From Clostridia bacterium (GTDB lineage Bacteria > Bacillota > Clostridia > Lutisporales > Lutisporaceae): a stretch of 64,000 nucleotides of DNA. The position numbers were made by a program, and so were the translations under genes. Under the pieces are notes generated by a model. The model was not told the origin of the DNA. It saw only the letters and a list, made by a program, of their open reading frames with translations, and did not search any database. The DNA lies in contig DASPIR010000023.1 of assembly GCA_035628995.1 (NCBI GenBank), forward strand, positions 558,001-622,000, given 5' to 3'. Of this stretch, positions 51,995 to 62,423 are shown in pieces (positions within the stretch are counted from its first letter, which is position 1; each line of letters starts with the position of its first letter).

Positions 51995-52896
51995 TATTTG
52001 CTTCCCCCCTCATAATAAATCCATTTATTTGAAGTCTTGAACACAATAATGGTAAGAATAAGAATAATAATAAATAGTATCCAAGCAAGTGCACTTGCAT
52101 ATCCGAATTCAGAATGAGTAAACGCTGTCCTGTAGAGATAAAACACATAAAAAAGGCTGGAATTGTTCGGTCCTCCGTCAGTCATTACATAAGCCTTGCT
52201 AAACACCTGCATATTATCGATTATAAGCATTACCATGTTGAAAAATATAGTGGGACTCATCATCGGTATGGTTACTATTCTGAACTTATCCCACCAATTC
52301 CCGCCGTCTATATCCACAGCCTCATACAGATATTCCGGTATGCCCTGAAGTCCTGCAAGAAATATTATCATGGTATTTCCCATACCCCACAGGTTCATCA
52401 TTATGAGAGAGGGTATGACCTGGTTTTCATCATATATCCACATAAGCTTATGCAGTCCCACAGCTTGAAGAGCATTGTTAAGCAATCCGAAATCAGGATT
52501 AAAAAGCCACATCCAGAGGACAGAGCTTGCGATAACAGGAGCTATAGAAGGCATATAGAAAACCGTTCGGAAAAACGGCATAAATCTTACTTTCTGATTC
52601 AATAATATCGCTACCAGAAAGGAAAAAATCAATATAAGCGGGACACTGCCCAAGGCGAAGTAAAGTGTTGCCCAAATTGACTTTGGAAAAAGCGGATCAT
52701 TTGTAAACATATGTATGTAGTTGTCAATGCCTATAAAGTTAGGTGTTCCGCCTATCTTCCAGTCAGTAAGGCTTATTAATAGGCTTGCAATCATAGGTCC
52801 TGCAGTCCATAGAAAAAAACCCAGAATTGCAGGAAGAGCAAAAATTATGCCCCATCTTGCTTCTTTTTTGTTGTAGTATGCCGTATTTTTGGACAT
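51994..52896 (-). CDS. Sugar ABC transporter permease (MalF/LacF type)
   Basis: A 300-residue membrane protein with six segments and the EAA motif (EYLYEAVDIDGGNWWDKFRIVTIP). It forms a heterodimer with the MalG-type product. No ATPase gene is in this operon, so a shared MsmK-type ATPase encoded elsewhere is expected. GGAGG precedes the ATG. Confidence 0.92.
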   Translation of the reverse strand: MSKNTAYYNKKEARWGIIFALPAILGFFLWTAGPMIASLLISLTDWKIGGTPNFIGIDNYIHMFTNDPLFPKSIWATLYFALGSVPLILIFSFLVAILLNQKVRFMPFFRTVFYMPSIAPVIASSVLWMWLFNPDFGLLNNALQAVGLHKLMWIYDENQVIPSLIMMNLWGMGNTMIIFLAGLQGIPEYLYEAVDIDGGNWWDKFRIVTIPMMSPTIFFNMVMLIIDNMQVFSKAYVMTDGGPNNSSLFYVFYLYRTAFTHSEFGYASALAWILFIIILILTIIVFKTSNKWIYYEGGSK

Positions 52897-52920
52897 CTAG
52901 CATTCCTCCATATTTTGAGC

Positions 52921-52950
52921 TCTCCTTCAGCAGTATACTGCTGAAGGAGA
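52921..52950. repeat. Perfect 30-bp palindrome between binding protein and permease genes
   Basis: TCTCCTTCAGCAGTA followed directly by its complement. It has no T-tract, so it is more likely an mRNA-processing or stabilising hairpin than a terminator. It lies in the 68-nt gap after the binding-protein gene. Confidence 0.8.
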
Positions 52951-52964
52951 ACGACCTTTAAGAG

Positions 52965-54338
52965 TTATTTTTCGTCATATCTTCCTTGTATCATAGGGGT
53001 AAGCTGCTCCTGAAGCTTTTGACAGGCACTTTGCGCAGATTCCTTACCCATCCAGACAGAATCAAGTGCTGCTGACATGGTTTCGGTAATCTTACCCCAG
53101 TTCTTCAGGTAGTATACTGGAGGCTGTTCTGATGAATTTAAAAATGCATCTACAACAGCAGTTTTATATTCCTGGGGATGTGCATCATTTTTCACCCACT
53201 TGTCCAAAAGCTCTTGCTTCTCATAATACTGCTTCTCCATCGGCATCCAAAGACCGTTTGCAAACAATTCCGTTGCTGTTTCAACCGAGTTGTGATACTT
53301 GTAGAAATCCCATGCCTCTTCAGGATGCTTGGTAGATGCAAATATTACCGTAGGTGCTCCAAAACCGATAGTAACAGGCTTATTGATCTTTGGAAGTACA
53401 CCTATCCCAAAAGGCACCTTGGATGCGTTGAAATCAAGGATTGACCATTGACCAGCTACAGCCATAGCTACCTGACCTGTCTGAAGGGCAGTAACTGTAC
53501 CGGGCATGCTTTTTCTCTGAGCAGGGTTCGGTGCCACATGGTATTTGTTCATAAGATCTGCTACCCTTTGCACAGCTTCATAGAACTCCGGCTTGTCAAC
53601 CATAGGAGTTTTGCCGTCTTCACTTGCAACACTGCCGCCATTACTAAGAACAAAGGGATAGAAGTATGTCCAATATGTACTGACGGTACATCCGTACTGT
53701 ATTATATTTTCAGGATCAAAGCCGGGATCATCAGGATGCTTGCCATTCTTGTCCACTGTAAGTTTTTTTGCTACTTCAACAAATTTGTCCCAGGTCCAGG
53801 CTTTACCGACTTCAGCAGGAGGAAGCTCTATGCCTTCCTTTTCAAAAGTTTCCTTGTTGTAGAAAAGCATTATAGATTCCATTGCTGTATTCATACCAAT
53901 AAGCTTGCTGCCGATATAATATTTGCCTTGGTCAAATCTGTCTTCAGGCTTTATGCTTGTGTCCTTTTCAAAATAAGGATTCAGGTCGAGAATTTTTCCC
54001 TGCTGGGCGTAATCAAAGGTCTGCTGCTCATTGCAGTATGCTATGTCCGGGGCTGTATCGCTGGCTACCAGTGTGGACATTTTTGTATCATAATTATCAT
54101 CAGGAACGTGAATTGCCTCAATAATAACATTGGGGTGTGTGTCCATATATTTTTTTACCATATTTGCAATTACATCCTTCTCAATGGTAGATCCGAAATA
54201 CATGAACTTCAAAGTCACCTTTTCCTTTTCTGCCTCTGCGGGTTTTGAAGTTTCACTGCTACCGCAGCCAGCTGTAATAGTGGTGAGCATAACTAATGTG
54301 AGTATTAATGAGATAGTCCTTTTGAGTTTTTTACTCAT
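52965..54338 (-). CDS. Sugar-binding lipoprotein of ABC transporter
   Basis: A 457-residue extracytoplasmic binding protein. Signal peptide with lipobox ITAGC, a Ser/Glu/Lys linker, then the family 1 fold (VTLKFMYFGSTIEKDVI at the start). The middle has AWTWDKFVEVAKKLT and the end has the hinge-region pattern EAWDFYKYHNS. It is placed directly after a GH127-like enzyme gene, so an arabinose-containing saccharide is a reasonable ligand. Confidence 0.9.
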   Translation of the reverse strand: MSKKLKRTISLILTLVMLTTITAGCGSSETSKPAEAEKEKVTLKFMYFGSTIEKDVIANMVKKYMDTHPNVIIEAIHVPDDNYDTKMSTLVASDTAPDIAYCNEQQTFDYAQQGKILDLNPYFEKDTSIKPEDRFDQGKYYIGSKLIGMNTAMESIMLFYNKETFEKEGIELPPAEVGKAWTWDKFVEVAKKLTVDKNGKHPDDPGFDPENIIQYGCTVSTYWTYFYPFVLSNGGSVASEDGKTPMVDKPEFYEAVQRVADLMNKYHVAPNPAQRKSMPGTVTALQTGQVAMAVAGQWSILDFNASKVPFGIGVLPKINKPVTIGFGAPTVIFASTKHPEEAWDFYKYHNSVETATELFANGLWMPMEKQYYEKQELLDKWVKNDAHPQEYKTAVVDAFLNSSEQPPVYYLKNWGKITETMSAALDSVWMGKESAQSACQKLQEQLTPMIQGRYDEK

Positions 54339-54400
54339 CGATATTCCCCCTTTTTTTATTGTAAGCCTTTGAGCTTGTATTCAAAGACTTTACATACTGT

Positions 54401-56365
54401 TTATCTTGCAATATATGGAAACTGCGTAATTCTGAGCCGTGCACTTCCATAAGGTACAAGCTCAATGTTTTCTTCAGCTTCTGATGAAAATACCGGACTA
54501 AACGGAGGCTCTCCGGCAGAATTGTACTCTAGAGTCCATTCTGGTATCTTTTTTGCCTTACAGATCAGCTTAACAGGAGCATTGGTCAGCTCAAAAGGCT
54601 GATATTCCATATCATACTTTACAACCTCAAAAGAGCCTTCCACGTCCTTGAAGTCAATATCAAGCCCATAATTCCAGTCAGTAGTCGGAAGTACTTCATA
54701 GTCTGAAAGCCATTTCCTCCTTTCAATCACATTCCACTGTTCTCCCAGGCCAAGAGAGTATATGAGCGGACCTCTTTCTACTGAGATGGAATTCCGGTAG
54801 TACTTTTTAATGCTGATTTTCATTGGAAGCTTGATTTCTATAATATCTCTGTCATTCCAAATCCTATCTACGCAGAAAAAGCTCTTTGCTTCAATACTGA
54901 GTTCTTCTCCGTTTATTCTTGCTTCCGGCATGCTGCACCACTCAGGTATCCTGAAGCGGATATCAAGCTTTTGCGGACTGTCTGCAGATATCTTTATCGT
55001 TACATTTTCCTCAAATGGATAATTTGTGTCTACGCTTAAGATAATCATCTCTCCGGATTCTGTTTTATAAGAGACCTCGCAGGGTGCATAAGAAATGCAT
55101 ACAAGTCCCCCGTCAACATCCTTCAGCCAAAGATTTTGGCAGAATTTAGGCCAACCCTGATGCATATTTGCGGTGCAGCAGCCAAAGTTAGGCTCCAGTC
55201 CGAAAATATTTGAATCTTCCTCATTGTTGTACCATTTCCGCTCAGCAACATTGCATATCACCTGATTGGCCTGTTGGACATACTGGTGACTGCGAAGGTC
55301 CGGACTTAACGTAGCTGGCAGTGCATTGAAGGCCAGCCCCTCAAGAATATCTCCATAAGAGCCGTCACCAGTAATGCAGATAATGTTCTCTAGACTGAAC
55401 ATATATTCAACAACCGCACACAACTCTGTGCCCTGAGATGGGCTAAGGCCGCTCAAATGCTCATCACCGGTAAACATACCATTAGCAGTTCCATGATATT
55501 TCATTACTTGATAAATACTTTCTCTTGCACTATCAAAATACTTCTTATCTCCCGTAAGTACATAGTCCATTAAGGGAGCTTTTATACCCATGGCAACATT
55601 AACAACATGGCTTGTATGAAAAGTCTTAAAAAGTTTTTCGGCTTCAGCCTTGGACAATTCAGTAGGATTCAATATATCATCCCATGCATATTTCATGAAA
55701 TACTGAAAATCCAGATAATTGCTGGTAGACTCCCTATAAGGAAACTCTTTGAAAAAGTTGTTCCATTCAAAGGCCTGACTTCGAACCTTACCAGCACACT
55801 CGAGTAAAAAACGGTCACCAGTCAGGTTATAGAGCCAGTATATTTCCAATAGGTTTTCGGCTCCTCTCATTTTTCCCCACATCATCAAAGGGTCATTCTC
55901 CAGATTTTTTAGCTGGTAGTTGAAAAACTTCCTTAAAAAGGTAATCACTCTTTCATCTTCTGTTACTTCATAATATTGGATAAGTGCCTTTATCATTATC
56001 ATTCTCGGCCACCAATCTCTATTCCCTTTGGGTCCGAAGAAACCATCCTCATTCTGACTATGAAGTGCCCATTCCACCCACTTCATGCTCTTTTCCATAA
56101 GACTCGGATCTCCTGTAAGATAAGCCAGTGGAATTAATCCATCACAATAATAAGGTCCCCTCTCCCAGCTCTCTGCCGAGCCACCCAGCCAGCCGTTGTT
56201 TTTCCCTACATCCTCCCACTCTTCTTCAATATGTCCTGTGAATCCGTCTGCTTGAAGCTCAAGCTGATGGAGCAGCCAGCCTTTTGGCTTGACGGATGTA
56301 AGTGGTAGTTTCGCAAATTTATTCTTAGACAATGGAGGTCTGTTAATATTCAGATTTTCATTCAT
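54401..56365 (-). CDS. GH127-like glycoside hydrolase (DUF1680), probable beta-L-arabinofuranosidase
   Basis: The 654-residue protein has an (alpha/alpha)6 barrel followed by beta domains. The zinc site typical of beta-L-arabinofuranosidases is visible: Glu314 and Cys316 (GTELCAV) and the Cys396-Cys397 pair (FGCCTAN), one of which acts as nucleophile in this clan. There is no signal peptide, so it works in the cytoplasm on imported sugars. It belongs to DUF1680; GH127 and the related GH146 cannot be separated by eye. It is the first gene of the transporter operon. Confidence 0.85.
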   Translation of the reverse strand: MNENLNINRPPLSKNKFAKLPLTSVKPKGWLLHQLELQADGFTGHIEEEWEDVGKNNGWLGGSAESWERGPYYCDGLIPLAYLTGDPSLMEKSMKWVEWALHSQNEDGFFGPKGNRDWWPRMIMIKALIQYYEVTEDERVITFLRKFFNYQLKNLENDPLMMWGKMRGAENLLEIYWLYNLTGDRFLLECAGKVRSQAFEWNNFFKEFPYRESTSNYLDFQYFMKYAWDDILNPTELSKAEAEKLFKTFHTSHVVNVAMGIKAPLMDYVLTGDKKYFDSARESIYQVMKYHGTANGMFTGDEHLSGLSPSQGTELCAVVEYMFSLENIICITGDGSYGDILEGLAFNALPATLSPDLRSHQYVQQANQVICNVAERKWYNNEEDSNIFGLEPNFGCCTANMHQGWPKFCQNLWLKDVDGGLVCISYAPCEVSYKTESGEMIILSVDTNYPFEENVTIKISADSPQKLDIRFRIPEWCSMPEARINGEELSIEAKSFFCVDRIWNDRDIIEIKLPMKISIKKYYRNSISVERGPLIYSLGLGEQWNVIERRKWLSDYEVLPTTDWNYGLDIDFKDVEGSFEVVKYDMEYQPFELTNAPVKLICKAKKIPEWTLEYNSAGEPPFSPVFSSEAEENIELVPYGSARLRITQFPYIAR

Positions 56366-56893
56366 TTTTTACCAATCCTCTTTCATAAAATTGTCACATG
56401 CGTTTTAACTGACGGTATAAAATCTGTTATATATTTCGCGATATTAATGTACTACTGTATACCTGTATGATAGCTCAACTAATATAGTTCTATATGTTTT
56501 TATAAAATCCTTCTAACTTTAGCAAAAATAATATTATTTTGAAAATATTAATACAGAACTTTGCGAAACCTTACAATTGCATTACTTCATGCTCTAGCGG
56601 TTTTAACACAACGCAGTCTAAGCAAGTTCACTTTCCCCTCCAAAAATAAAAATTCGGGGGCATCGAGCCCTTTTACTTATGGCAGATTCCGTATTCGGAA
56701 TGTCAAAAAATAAATACGCATACTTCTAACCTACCCTCCTTATACCCTCCTTTTCATATCTCCTCATTAACAAATCTCAATAATTTTCATAGACATTTAA
56801 TAATTTCAGATTTAAAATAGTATTTAGTATTTTTCATAATTAAAATAAAAATGTAAATACTCATTTTACATTTATGAAGAAGGTGCGACATTA
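56366..56893. other. Divergent regulatory gap between the two GH127 genes
   Basis: The 528 nt contain the promoters of both glycosidase genes. A motif TTTCGCGAT (about 56434-56442) and a GCGAAACCTTAC (56566-56577) resemble the arms of inverted repeats A and B. No catabolite (cre) site or recognised operator was found. Confidence 0.4.
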
Positions 56894-58807
56894 ATGGGGG
56901 ACTATGAAAATTCCAGAAGTGTATGCAGAGCAGTGTCCTTTACCGATGTGAAAATCCACTCGCTGTTCTGGGACCGAATTTTGAAGACACATCATGAAGT
57001 AACTATTCGTACGGTTATCAATCGCTGTTTTGAATCAAAGCGAGTAGAGAACTTCATTAAGGCAGAAAAGTACCTGCAAATAGGCCTGGAAAAGCCTTTA
57101 CCAAAAGAGTTGGAATTCGAAGGTCGCTTTTATGATGATTCAGATGTATACAAGGCAATTGAAGGAGCATCCTATAGCTTGCTGCAGTATGCCGACATTG
57201 AATTGGAAGAAAAGCTTGATGAAATAATTGACTCAGTTTCTTCTGCTCAATGGGCAGACGGATACCTAATGACCTTTTATACCATAGATCCTCAAAATAA
57301 AAGCCGACGCTGGACTGACATGGACCGACATGAAATGTATAACGGTGGACATTTGATTGAAGCAGCAATCGCATATTATCGTGCAACAGGCAAAAACAAA
57401 CTGCTTAATGTGGCTATTAGAATGGTTGAGCACTGGATTAGCATTTTCGGGTCGGATAAAAATCACTGGGTTGAAGGGCATCAAGAGCCGGAGCTGGCAT
57501 TAGTGAAGCTATATGAACTCACAGGTGATAGAAGGTATCTGAATTTTTCACTCTGGCTGCTTTCAGAAAGGGGTTCCGGACATTATATAAGTTCCACACG
57601 TCCTTATATTGACGATAAAAAAGAACTGTTTTATAAAAGTGAATACGCACAGGATCATCTCCCAGTCGAAAAACAATCCTTTGTATGCGGACATGCTGTA
57701 CGAGCAATGTATATGTATTCAGGAATGGCCGACGTCGCAAAGTATTTCAATAAAAAGGATTATATCGCTGCTCTAGAGAAAATCTGGGAGAATACTGTGC
57801 ATCGCAACATGTATATAACCGGAGGAATCGGATCAAGCTCGGAAAATGAGGGCTTTTCAGATGATTTTGATTTACCCAATGCTTCAGCTTATGCAGAGAC
57901 CTGTGCGGCAATCGGCATGGTTTTTTTCAATCATCGTATGAATCTTCTCCATAAAGATGCCAAATACGCCCACATAATCGAAAAGGAATTGTATAACGGT
58001 ATCTTGGCAGGAGTGTCTTTGAGCGGAGACAGATTTTTCTATGCCAACCCTTTGGAGGTAACCGGTCAAGCCTTCCTGGAGGGTGAACATAAAAGACGTC
58101 AGGAATGGTACAAAACCTCCTGCTGTCCCACCAATATCGCCCGATTCATACCCTGCATTTCAGAATATATATATGCAGAAGATCACGGGCAGTTATATAT
58201 AAACCAATATATCAGTTCAACAGGAAATATCAGAATCAACGACATTAATGTCAACATAACTCAGAAAACTGATTATCCATGGAATGGCAAAATAGAAATA
58301 AATTTCTCCGCCGAAGAAAATGTCAGTCCGACTTTATGCTTCAGAGTACCTGATTGGTGCGAAGAGTACTCATATAAGTATAGCGGCAAAACTGGTCCAT
58401 CAATTCATATGCAAAAGGGTTATGTCTGCATGGATGTAATATTAGAAAAAAACAGCACACTAAGTATCGACTTTGTTATGACAGTCAGAAAGACACATAT
58501 GGATCCTCGTGTTATAGAAGATTCTGGCAAGACAGCACTCCAGAGAGGACCGGTAATATATGCTTTTGAGAAAGCAGATAACCCTCTTGGAATTGATGAT
58601 ATTTATATAACACGATTCACTCGATTTGATACAATCTGGGATTCTCAAATGCTTGGAGGAATCATGAAACTGAAGGTCAGTACAGATGGAAAACAATGGC
58701 TGGCTATTCCTTATTATACCTGGGATAATCGCGAACCAGGTGCCATGAGGGTATTTGTTGATGAGGAAATAGATAATTCCCGATCCGCTATTATATACAA
58801 CAAATAA
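56894..58807 (+). CDS. GH127 beta-L-arabinofuranosidase
   Basis: The 637-residue protein matches the HypBA1 plan closely. Glu335 and Cys337 (YAETCAAIG) and Cys410-Cys411 (TSCCPTNIARF) correspond in order and spacing to the zinc ligands and catalytic cysteine of that enzyme. GRFYDDSDVYKAIEGASYSL and EGHQEPELALVKLYELTGD are also conserved. There is no signal peptide. It should release L-arabinose from beta-linked arabino-oligosaccharides. GAAGGTG precedes the ATG. It is transcribed away from the first GH127 gene. Confidence 0.92.
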   Translation: MGDYENSRSVCRAVSFTDVKIHSLFWDRILKTHHEVTIRTVINRCFESKRVENFIKAEKYLQIGLEKPLPKELEFEGRFYDDSDVYKAIEGASYSLLQYADIELEEKLDEIIDSVSSAQWADGYLMTFYTIDPQNKSRRWTDMDRHEMYNGGHLIEAAIAYYRATGKNKLLNVAIRMVEHWISIFGSDKNHWVEGHQEPELALVKLYELTGDRRYLNFSLWLLSERGSGHYISSTRPYIDDKKELFYKSEYAQDHLPVEKQSFVCGHAVRAMYMYSGMADVAKYFNKKDYIAALEKIWENTVHRNMYITGGIGSSSENEGFSDDFDLPNASAYAETCAAIGMVFFNHRMNLLHKDAKYAHIIEKELYNGILAGVSLSGDRFFYANPLEVTGQAFLEGEHKRRQEWYKTSCCPTNIARFIPCISEYIYAEDHGQLYINQYISSTGNIRINDINVNITQKTDYPWNGKIEINFSAEENVSPTLCFRVPDWCEEYSYKYSGKTGPSIHMQKGYVCMDVILEKNSTLSIDFVMTVRKTHMDPRVIEDSGKTALQRGPVIYAFEKADNPLGIDDIYITRFTRFDTIWDSQMLGGIMKLKVSTDGKQWLAIPYYTWDNREPGAMRVFVDEEIDNSRSAIIYNK

Positions 58808-58857
58808 TGTTATAAAAATCACCATGTCAACTAGTACATGGTGATTTTTATAACATT
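58806..58857. terminator. Strong bidirectional terminator
   Basis: A perfect 22-bp stem (58806-58827 with 58836-58857) and an 8-nt loop between convergent GH127 and etfA genes. It overlaps the GH127 stop codon. Confidence 0.92.
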
Positions 58858-58861
58858 ATTT

Positions 58862-60055
58862 TTAAGCTTCTTTTACCTTCTTTACTTCTTCAACCATCAT
58901 CGGTATTACCTTATGAAGGTCACCTACTATGCCATAATCAGCCACATCAAATATCGGAGCATCCGGATTCTTGTTTACTGCTATTATACAATCACTGCCC
59001 TGCATTCCTGCCAGGTGCTGTATAGCTCCCGATATTCCACAGGCAACATATATTTTTGGCCTTACAGTCTTTCCAGTCTGTCCTACCTGGTGGTCTTGGG
59101 ATATCCAACCGCTGTCAACTGCAGCACGGGATGAGCCAACTACCCCGCCCAGCTCCTTTGCAAGCTCTTCCACGAGCTTGAAACCGTCAGGTCCGCCAAG
59201 TCCTCTTCCCCCTGATACTATAATATCGGCATCTATAAGATTAACTGCCTGCTTTGCAGATTTGACCACTTCTTTTACTATTGTTCTTATATCCTTCTTT
59301 TCAAGCTTTACTTCAACCTTCTCCACTATGCCCTTCCTATTGCTGTCAGGTACCATCTTCTTCATAACTCCGGGTCTTACGGTGGACATCTGAGGTCTGT
59401 GCTTAGGCGTTATGATTGTCGCCATTATGTTTCCGCCAAAGGCAGGTCTTGTCTGAAGCAGGATCTTCTGCTCATCATCAATCTCAAGCTTTGTGCAGTC
59501 AGCTGTAAGCCCTGTGTCAAGCCTGGCAGCAATCCTTGGGCCTAAGTCTCTTCCTATGTTGGTTGCTCCTATCAGTATTATCTCAGGCTTCTTGCTGTTT
59601 ACAAGTTCAGTTATAACCTTTGTATAGCCATCGGTAGTGTAAAGCTTAAGCTCAGGATGATCTGCAAGTATTACCCTGTCTGCTCCGTGGTGAATCAGCT
59701 CGTCCGTCAGGCCGGCTACATTGCTTCCAAGAAGAAGTGCCGATAATTCGACTCCCAATTTGTCAGCAAGCTTTCTTCCTTCACCTAAGAGTTCAAAGGC
59801 TGTGCCCATCAGTTTGCCGTTCCTTTGCTCAGCAAATACCCAGACCCCCTTGTATGCAGACAAATCCTTTACCGGCTTCTCTACTTTTTCAACTTCTATA
59901 GCCTTAAATTTGCAAGAGGTTTCACAGGCTCCGCAGCCTGTACAATTATCATTTAAAACAGCCTTGCCGTCCTTTATCTCAATAGCATTGAAGGGACAGG
60001 ACTTCATACAAAGCTTGCAGCCTAAACATTTATCCGATAATATCTTAACACTCAT
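58862..60055 (-). CDS. etfA: Electron-transfer flavoprotein alpha subunit with N-terminal 2x4Fe-4S domain
   Basis: The 397-residue protein begins with a ferredoxin domain (1-55) bearing [12 protein letters not shown] and [12 protein letters not shown], then the EtfA domain (70-395) with the C-terminal FAD motif ([17 protein letters not shown]... and [19 protein letters not shown]). Extra ferredoxin domains occur in the EtfA of bifurcating complexes such as caffeyl-CoA reductase and lactate dehydrogenase, where low-potential electrons reach ferredoxin. It is the last gene of the operon with bcd and etfB. Confidence 0.93.
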   Translation of the reverse strand: MSVKILSDKCLGCKLCMKSCPFNAIEIKDGKAVLNDNCTGCGACETSCKFKAIEVEKVEKPVKDLSAYKGVWVFAEQRNGKLMGTAFELLGEGRKLADKLGVELSALLLGSNVAGLTDELIHHGADRVILADHPELKLYTTDGYTKVITELVNSKKPEIILIGATNIGRDLGPRIAARLDTGLTADCTKLEIDDEQKILLQTRPAFGGNIMATIITPKHRPQMSTVRPGVMKKMVPDSNRKGIVEKVEVKLEKKDIRTIVKEVVKSAKQAVNLIDADIIVSGGRGLGGPDGFKLVEELAKELGGVVGSSRAAVDSGWISQDHQVGQTGKTVRPKIYVACGISGAIQHLAGMQGSDCIIAVNKNPDAPIFDVADYGIVGDLHKVIPMMVEEVKKVKEA

Positions 60056-60071
60056 TTTTTGCCCTCCAATC

Positions 60072-60860
60072 TTATATTATATATTTTTCTTTGAGTCTGC
60101 CGAAAAGGTCACATACTGTATCCTTATCACAACCAGGCAGCATTGTCCCCTTACCCTTAGGCTCAGGTGTAAAAGTCTTCCTGACATTTGTAGGGGAACC
60201 ATTCAGACCTATAATCTCAGGGTCTATCTCAATATCTTTTGCAGTCCAATTTTCAACTGTCTTTTCCCTGTACGCTTCAAATATACCTTTGACGCTTGCA
60301 TACCTTGGTGTGTTAAGCTCTTTTATTGTGGTAAGCACGCAGGGCATTTTGACCTCAATTACCTCATAGCCGTCTTCCAGTGCTCTCTGCACAGTTACTT
60401 TATCCCCGGTTACTTCAATTTTCTGAACGTATGTGACCTGAGGCAGGTCAAGCTTTTCCGCTACCTGCGGTCCAACCTGAGCTGTATCTCCGTCTATTGC
60501 CTGTCTCCCGCAGAATATCATATCAAAGCTGCCTATCTTCTTTATTGCAGCTGTAAGAGTATTTGAGGTAGCCCATGTGTCAGCGCCTGCAAATGCCCTG
60601 TCTGATACGAGTATCGCCCTGTCCGCCCCCATCGCAAGAGCTTCCCTAAGCGCCACATCTGCCTGAGGTGGGCCCATTGTAAGCAGCGTTATCTCTACAT
60701 CCTTATATCTGTCTTTAAGCTCAAGAGCCCCTTCCAATGCATTCATGTCATCGTGGTTTATTATGCTTGGAACTCCATCCCTTATAAGCGTTCCAGTTTT
60801 AGGATCCAGCTTAACTTCATTTGTATCCGGAACCTGCTTTATGCAAACAATTATTTTCAT
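60072..60860 (-). CDS. etfB: Electron-transfer flavoprotein beta subunit
   Basis: A 262-residue EtfB with the start [13 protein letters not shown], the [13 protein letters not shown] region and the conserved [15 protein letters not shown] (near 123-137). It dimerises with EtfA and binds the second flavin or nucleotide at the bifurcation site. A TAGGAGGT site lies 7 nt before the start, and 16 nt separate it from etfA. Confidence 0.95.
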   Translation of the reverse strand: MKIIVCIKQVPDTNEVKLDPKTGTLIRDGVPSIINHDDMNALEGALELKDRYKDVEITLLTMGPPQADVALREALAMGADRAILVSDRAFAGADTWATSNTLTAAIKKIGSFDMIFCGRQAIDGDTAQVGPQVAEKLDLPQVTYVQKIEVTGDKVTVQRALEDGYEVIEVKMPCVLTTIKELNTPRYASVKGIFEAYREKTVENWTAKDIEIDPEIIGLNGSPTNVRKTFTPEPKGKGTMLPGCDKDTVCDLFGRLKEKYII

Positions 60861-60878
60861 ATTTACAACCTCCTATGG

Positions 60879-62021
60879 TTACTTCAGTACCTTCGCAGCA
60901 ATGACCATCTTCTGTACCTGTGAAGTACCTTCGTATATTTCAGTTATTTTTGCATCCCTCATCATTCGCTCTACCGGATAATCTCTTGTATATCCATAAC
61001 CGCCAAAAATCTGCACTGCTTTTGTAGTAACGTCCATTGCAGTCTCTGCGGCAAACAGCTTCGCCATTGCAGCCTCTGTGGAGAAGGTCAGCTTTTTGTC
61101 CTTCTTATCAGCAGCATTATATACAAGGAATCTGGCAGCTTCTACTCTTGTTGCCATATCCGCTATCATCCACTGCAAGCCCTGGAAGGATGAAAGCGGC
61201 ATGCCGAATTGCTTTCTTTCCTTCATATACTTAACAGCTTCATCTAAAGCACCTTCAGCAATTCCTAACGCCTGCGCCGCAATACCTATTCTTCCGCCAT
61301 CAAGTGTCTGCATCGCTATCCCGAAGCCCTTGTTTTCTTGTCCCAGAAGGTTTTCTTTAGGAACTATACAGTTTTCAAATATAAGCTCTGTCGTGCTTGA
61401 ACCTCTGATGCCAAGCTTTTCTTCCTTTTTGCCTATACTGAAGCCTATAAAATCCTTTTCTACTATAAAAGCACTAATGCCTTTGTTTCCTTTTGATTTG
61501 TCAGTCATTGCGAATACTATATATATATCCGCTTCTCCTCCGTTAGTTATGAATACCTTTGAACCGTTCAATATATAGTTGTCTCCGTCCAATACAGCAA
61601 CTGTCTGCTGGGCTGAAGAGTCAGTACCGGCATTAGGCTCTGTAAGACCAAACGCACCAACCTTTTCACCCTTGGCAAGGGGTACAAGGTATTTCATTTT
61701 CTGCTCTTCTGTTCCATACTGATATATTGGTTGAGCTCCAAGTGAAGTATGCGCTGAGAGTATTACACCGGTTGTTCCGCATACCTTTGACAGCTCTTCA
61801 ACCGCAATTGCGTAGGTCAGATTATCTCCACCAGCACCGCCATACTTTTTAGGGAATGGAATTCCCATCATATCAAAGCGTGCCATCTTTTCCACTGTCT
61901 CTCGCGGGAATCTTTCAGTTGCATCGATTTCTGCCGCCAGCGGCTTCACGACCTTTTCACTGAACTCCTTTAAAAGCTTCCTAACCATTTCCTGTTCTTT
62001 AGTCAGGCTAAAGTTCATAAA
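60879..62021 (-). CDS. Short-chain acyl-CoA dehydrogenase (butyryl-CoA dehydrogenase-like)
   Basis: A 380-residue flavoprotein with the ACAD motifs [17 protein letters not shown] and [20 protein letters not shown], and the catalytic Glu in IYEGTSQ near residue 365. It reduces an enoyl-CoA or oxidises an acyl-CoA with EtfAB as partner. No thiolase, crotonase or hydroxyacyl-CoA dehydrogenase gene is nearby, so the substrate is not fixed as butyryl-CoA. ATG 62021 follows AGGAGG; the ATG at 62036 overlaps that site. Confidence 0.93.
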   Translation of the reverse strand, partial: FMNFSLTKEQEMVRKLLKEFSEKVVKPLAAEIDATERFPRETVEKMARFDMMGIPFPKKYGGAGGDNLTYAIAVEELSKVCGTTGVILSAHTSLGAQPIYQYGTEEQKMKYLVPLAKGEKVGAFGLTEPNAGTDSSAQQTVAVLDGDNYILNGSKVFITNGGEADIYIVFAMTDKSKGNKGISAFIVEKDFIGFSIGKKEEKLGIRGSSTTELIFENCIVPKENLLGQENKGFGIAMQTLDGGRIGIAAQALGIAEGALDEAVKYMKERKQFGMPLSSFQGLQWMIADMATRVEAARFLVYNAADKKDKKLTFSTEAAMAKLFAAETAMDVTTKAVQIFGGYGYTRDYPVERMMRDAKITEIYEGTSQVQKMVIAAKVLK

Positions 62022-62423
62022 TGCTTCCTCCTTCATTTCGGGACATGCAATTTCCCTTTTATAAAAACTTTTTATCAGCTATAAATAGTATTCTGAAGCA
62101 ATAGCTTTCATTGTTAAATATTTAGCAATTATCGTGCCAGCTTTTACAGCAACGTCTATTATATTTCTTTGTCAAAATATTATCATGAATTTCAACGCCT
62201 CAAAGCATCCTTGCGCCTATACAATAAAACCTGCAAAACGACAAAAAATGCAAGAGTGCCGGATAACCGGCACCGATTGATATATATTTAACATTTAATG
62301 TAATTGTGTTCAGTCTACTTAATTTTTGCTAAGCTATCAAGCTGGCATTAGTAAAGCATTTTCAAGCTTTTTGACATGTGCAAAACTTTGGGCACTAATT
62401 TTAGGCAGTCTTTTAAATTAATA
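62022..62423. other. Gap of 402 nt with one GC-rich hairpin
   Basis: Promoter region of the bcd-etfBA operon. A hairpin GTGCCGG-ATAA-CCGGCAC (62253-62270) lies 150 nt past the LOR/SDH stop; on the minus strand a T-run follows about 9 nt later, so it may end that transcript. Nothing else was recognised. Confidence 0.45.

Noticed and set aside
53448-54248. A 266-codon open frame on the plus strand
   Set aside because: It is antisense to the sugar-binding lipoprotein gene; the product is rich in Cys, Phe and Ile without motif.
56366-56893. Catabolite-control (cre) site between the GH127 genes
   Set aside because: No stretch fits WTGNAANCGNWWNCW even with relaxed matching.
59721-60566. A 281-codon open frame on the plus strand
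   Set aside because: It spans etfA and etfB in antisense and crosses their boundary.
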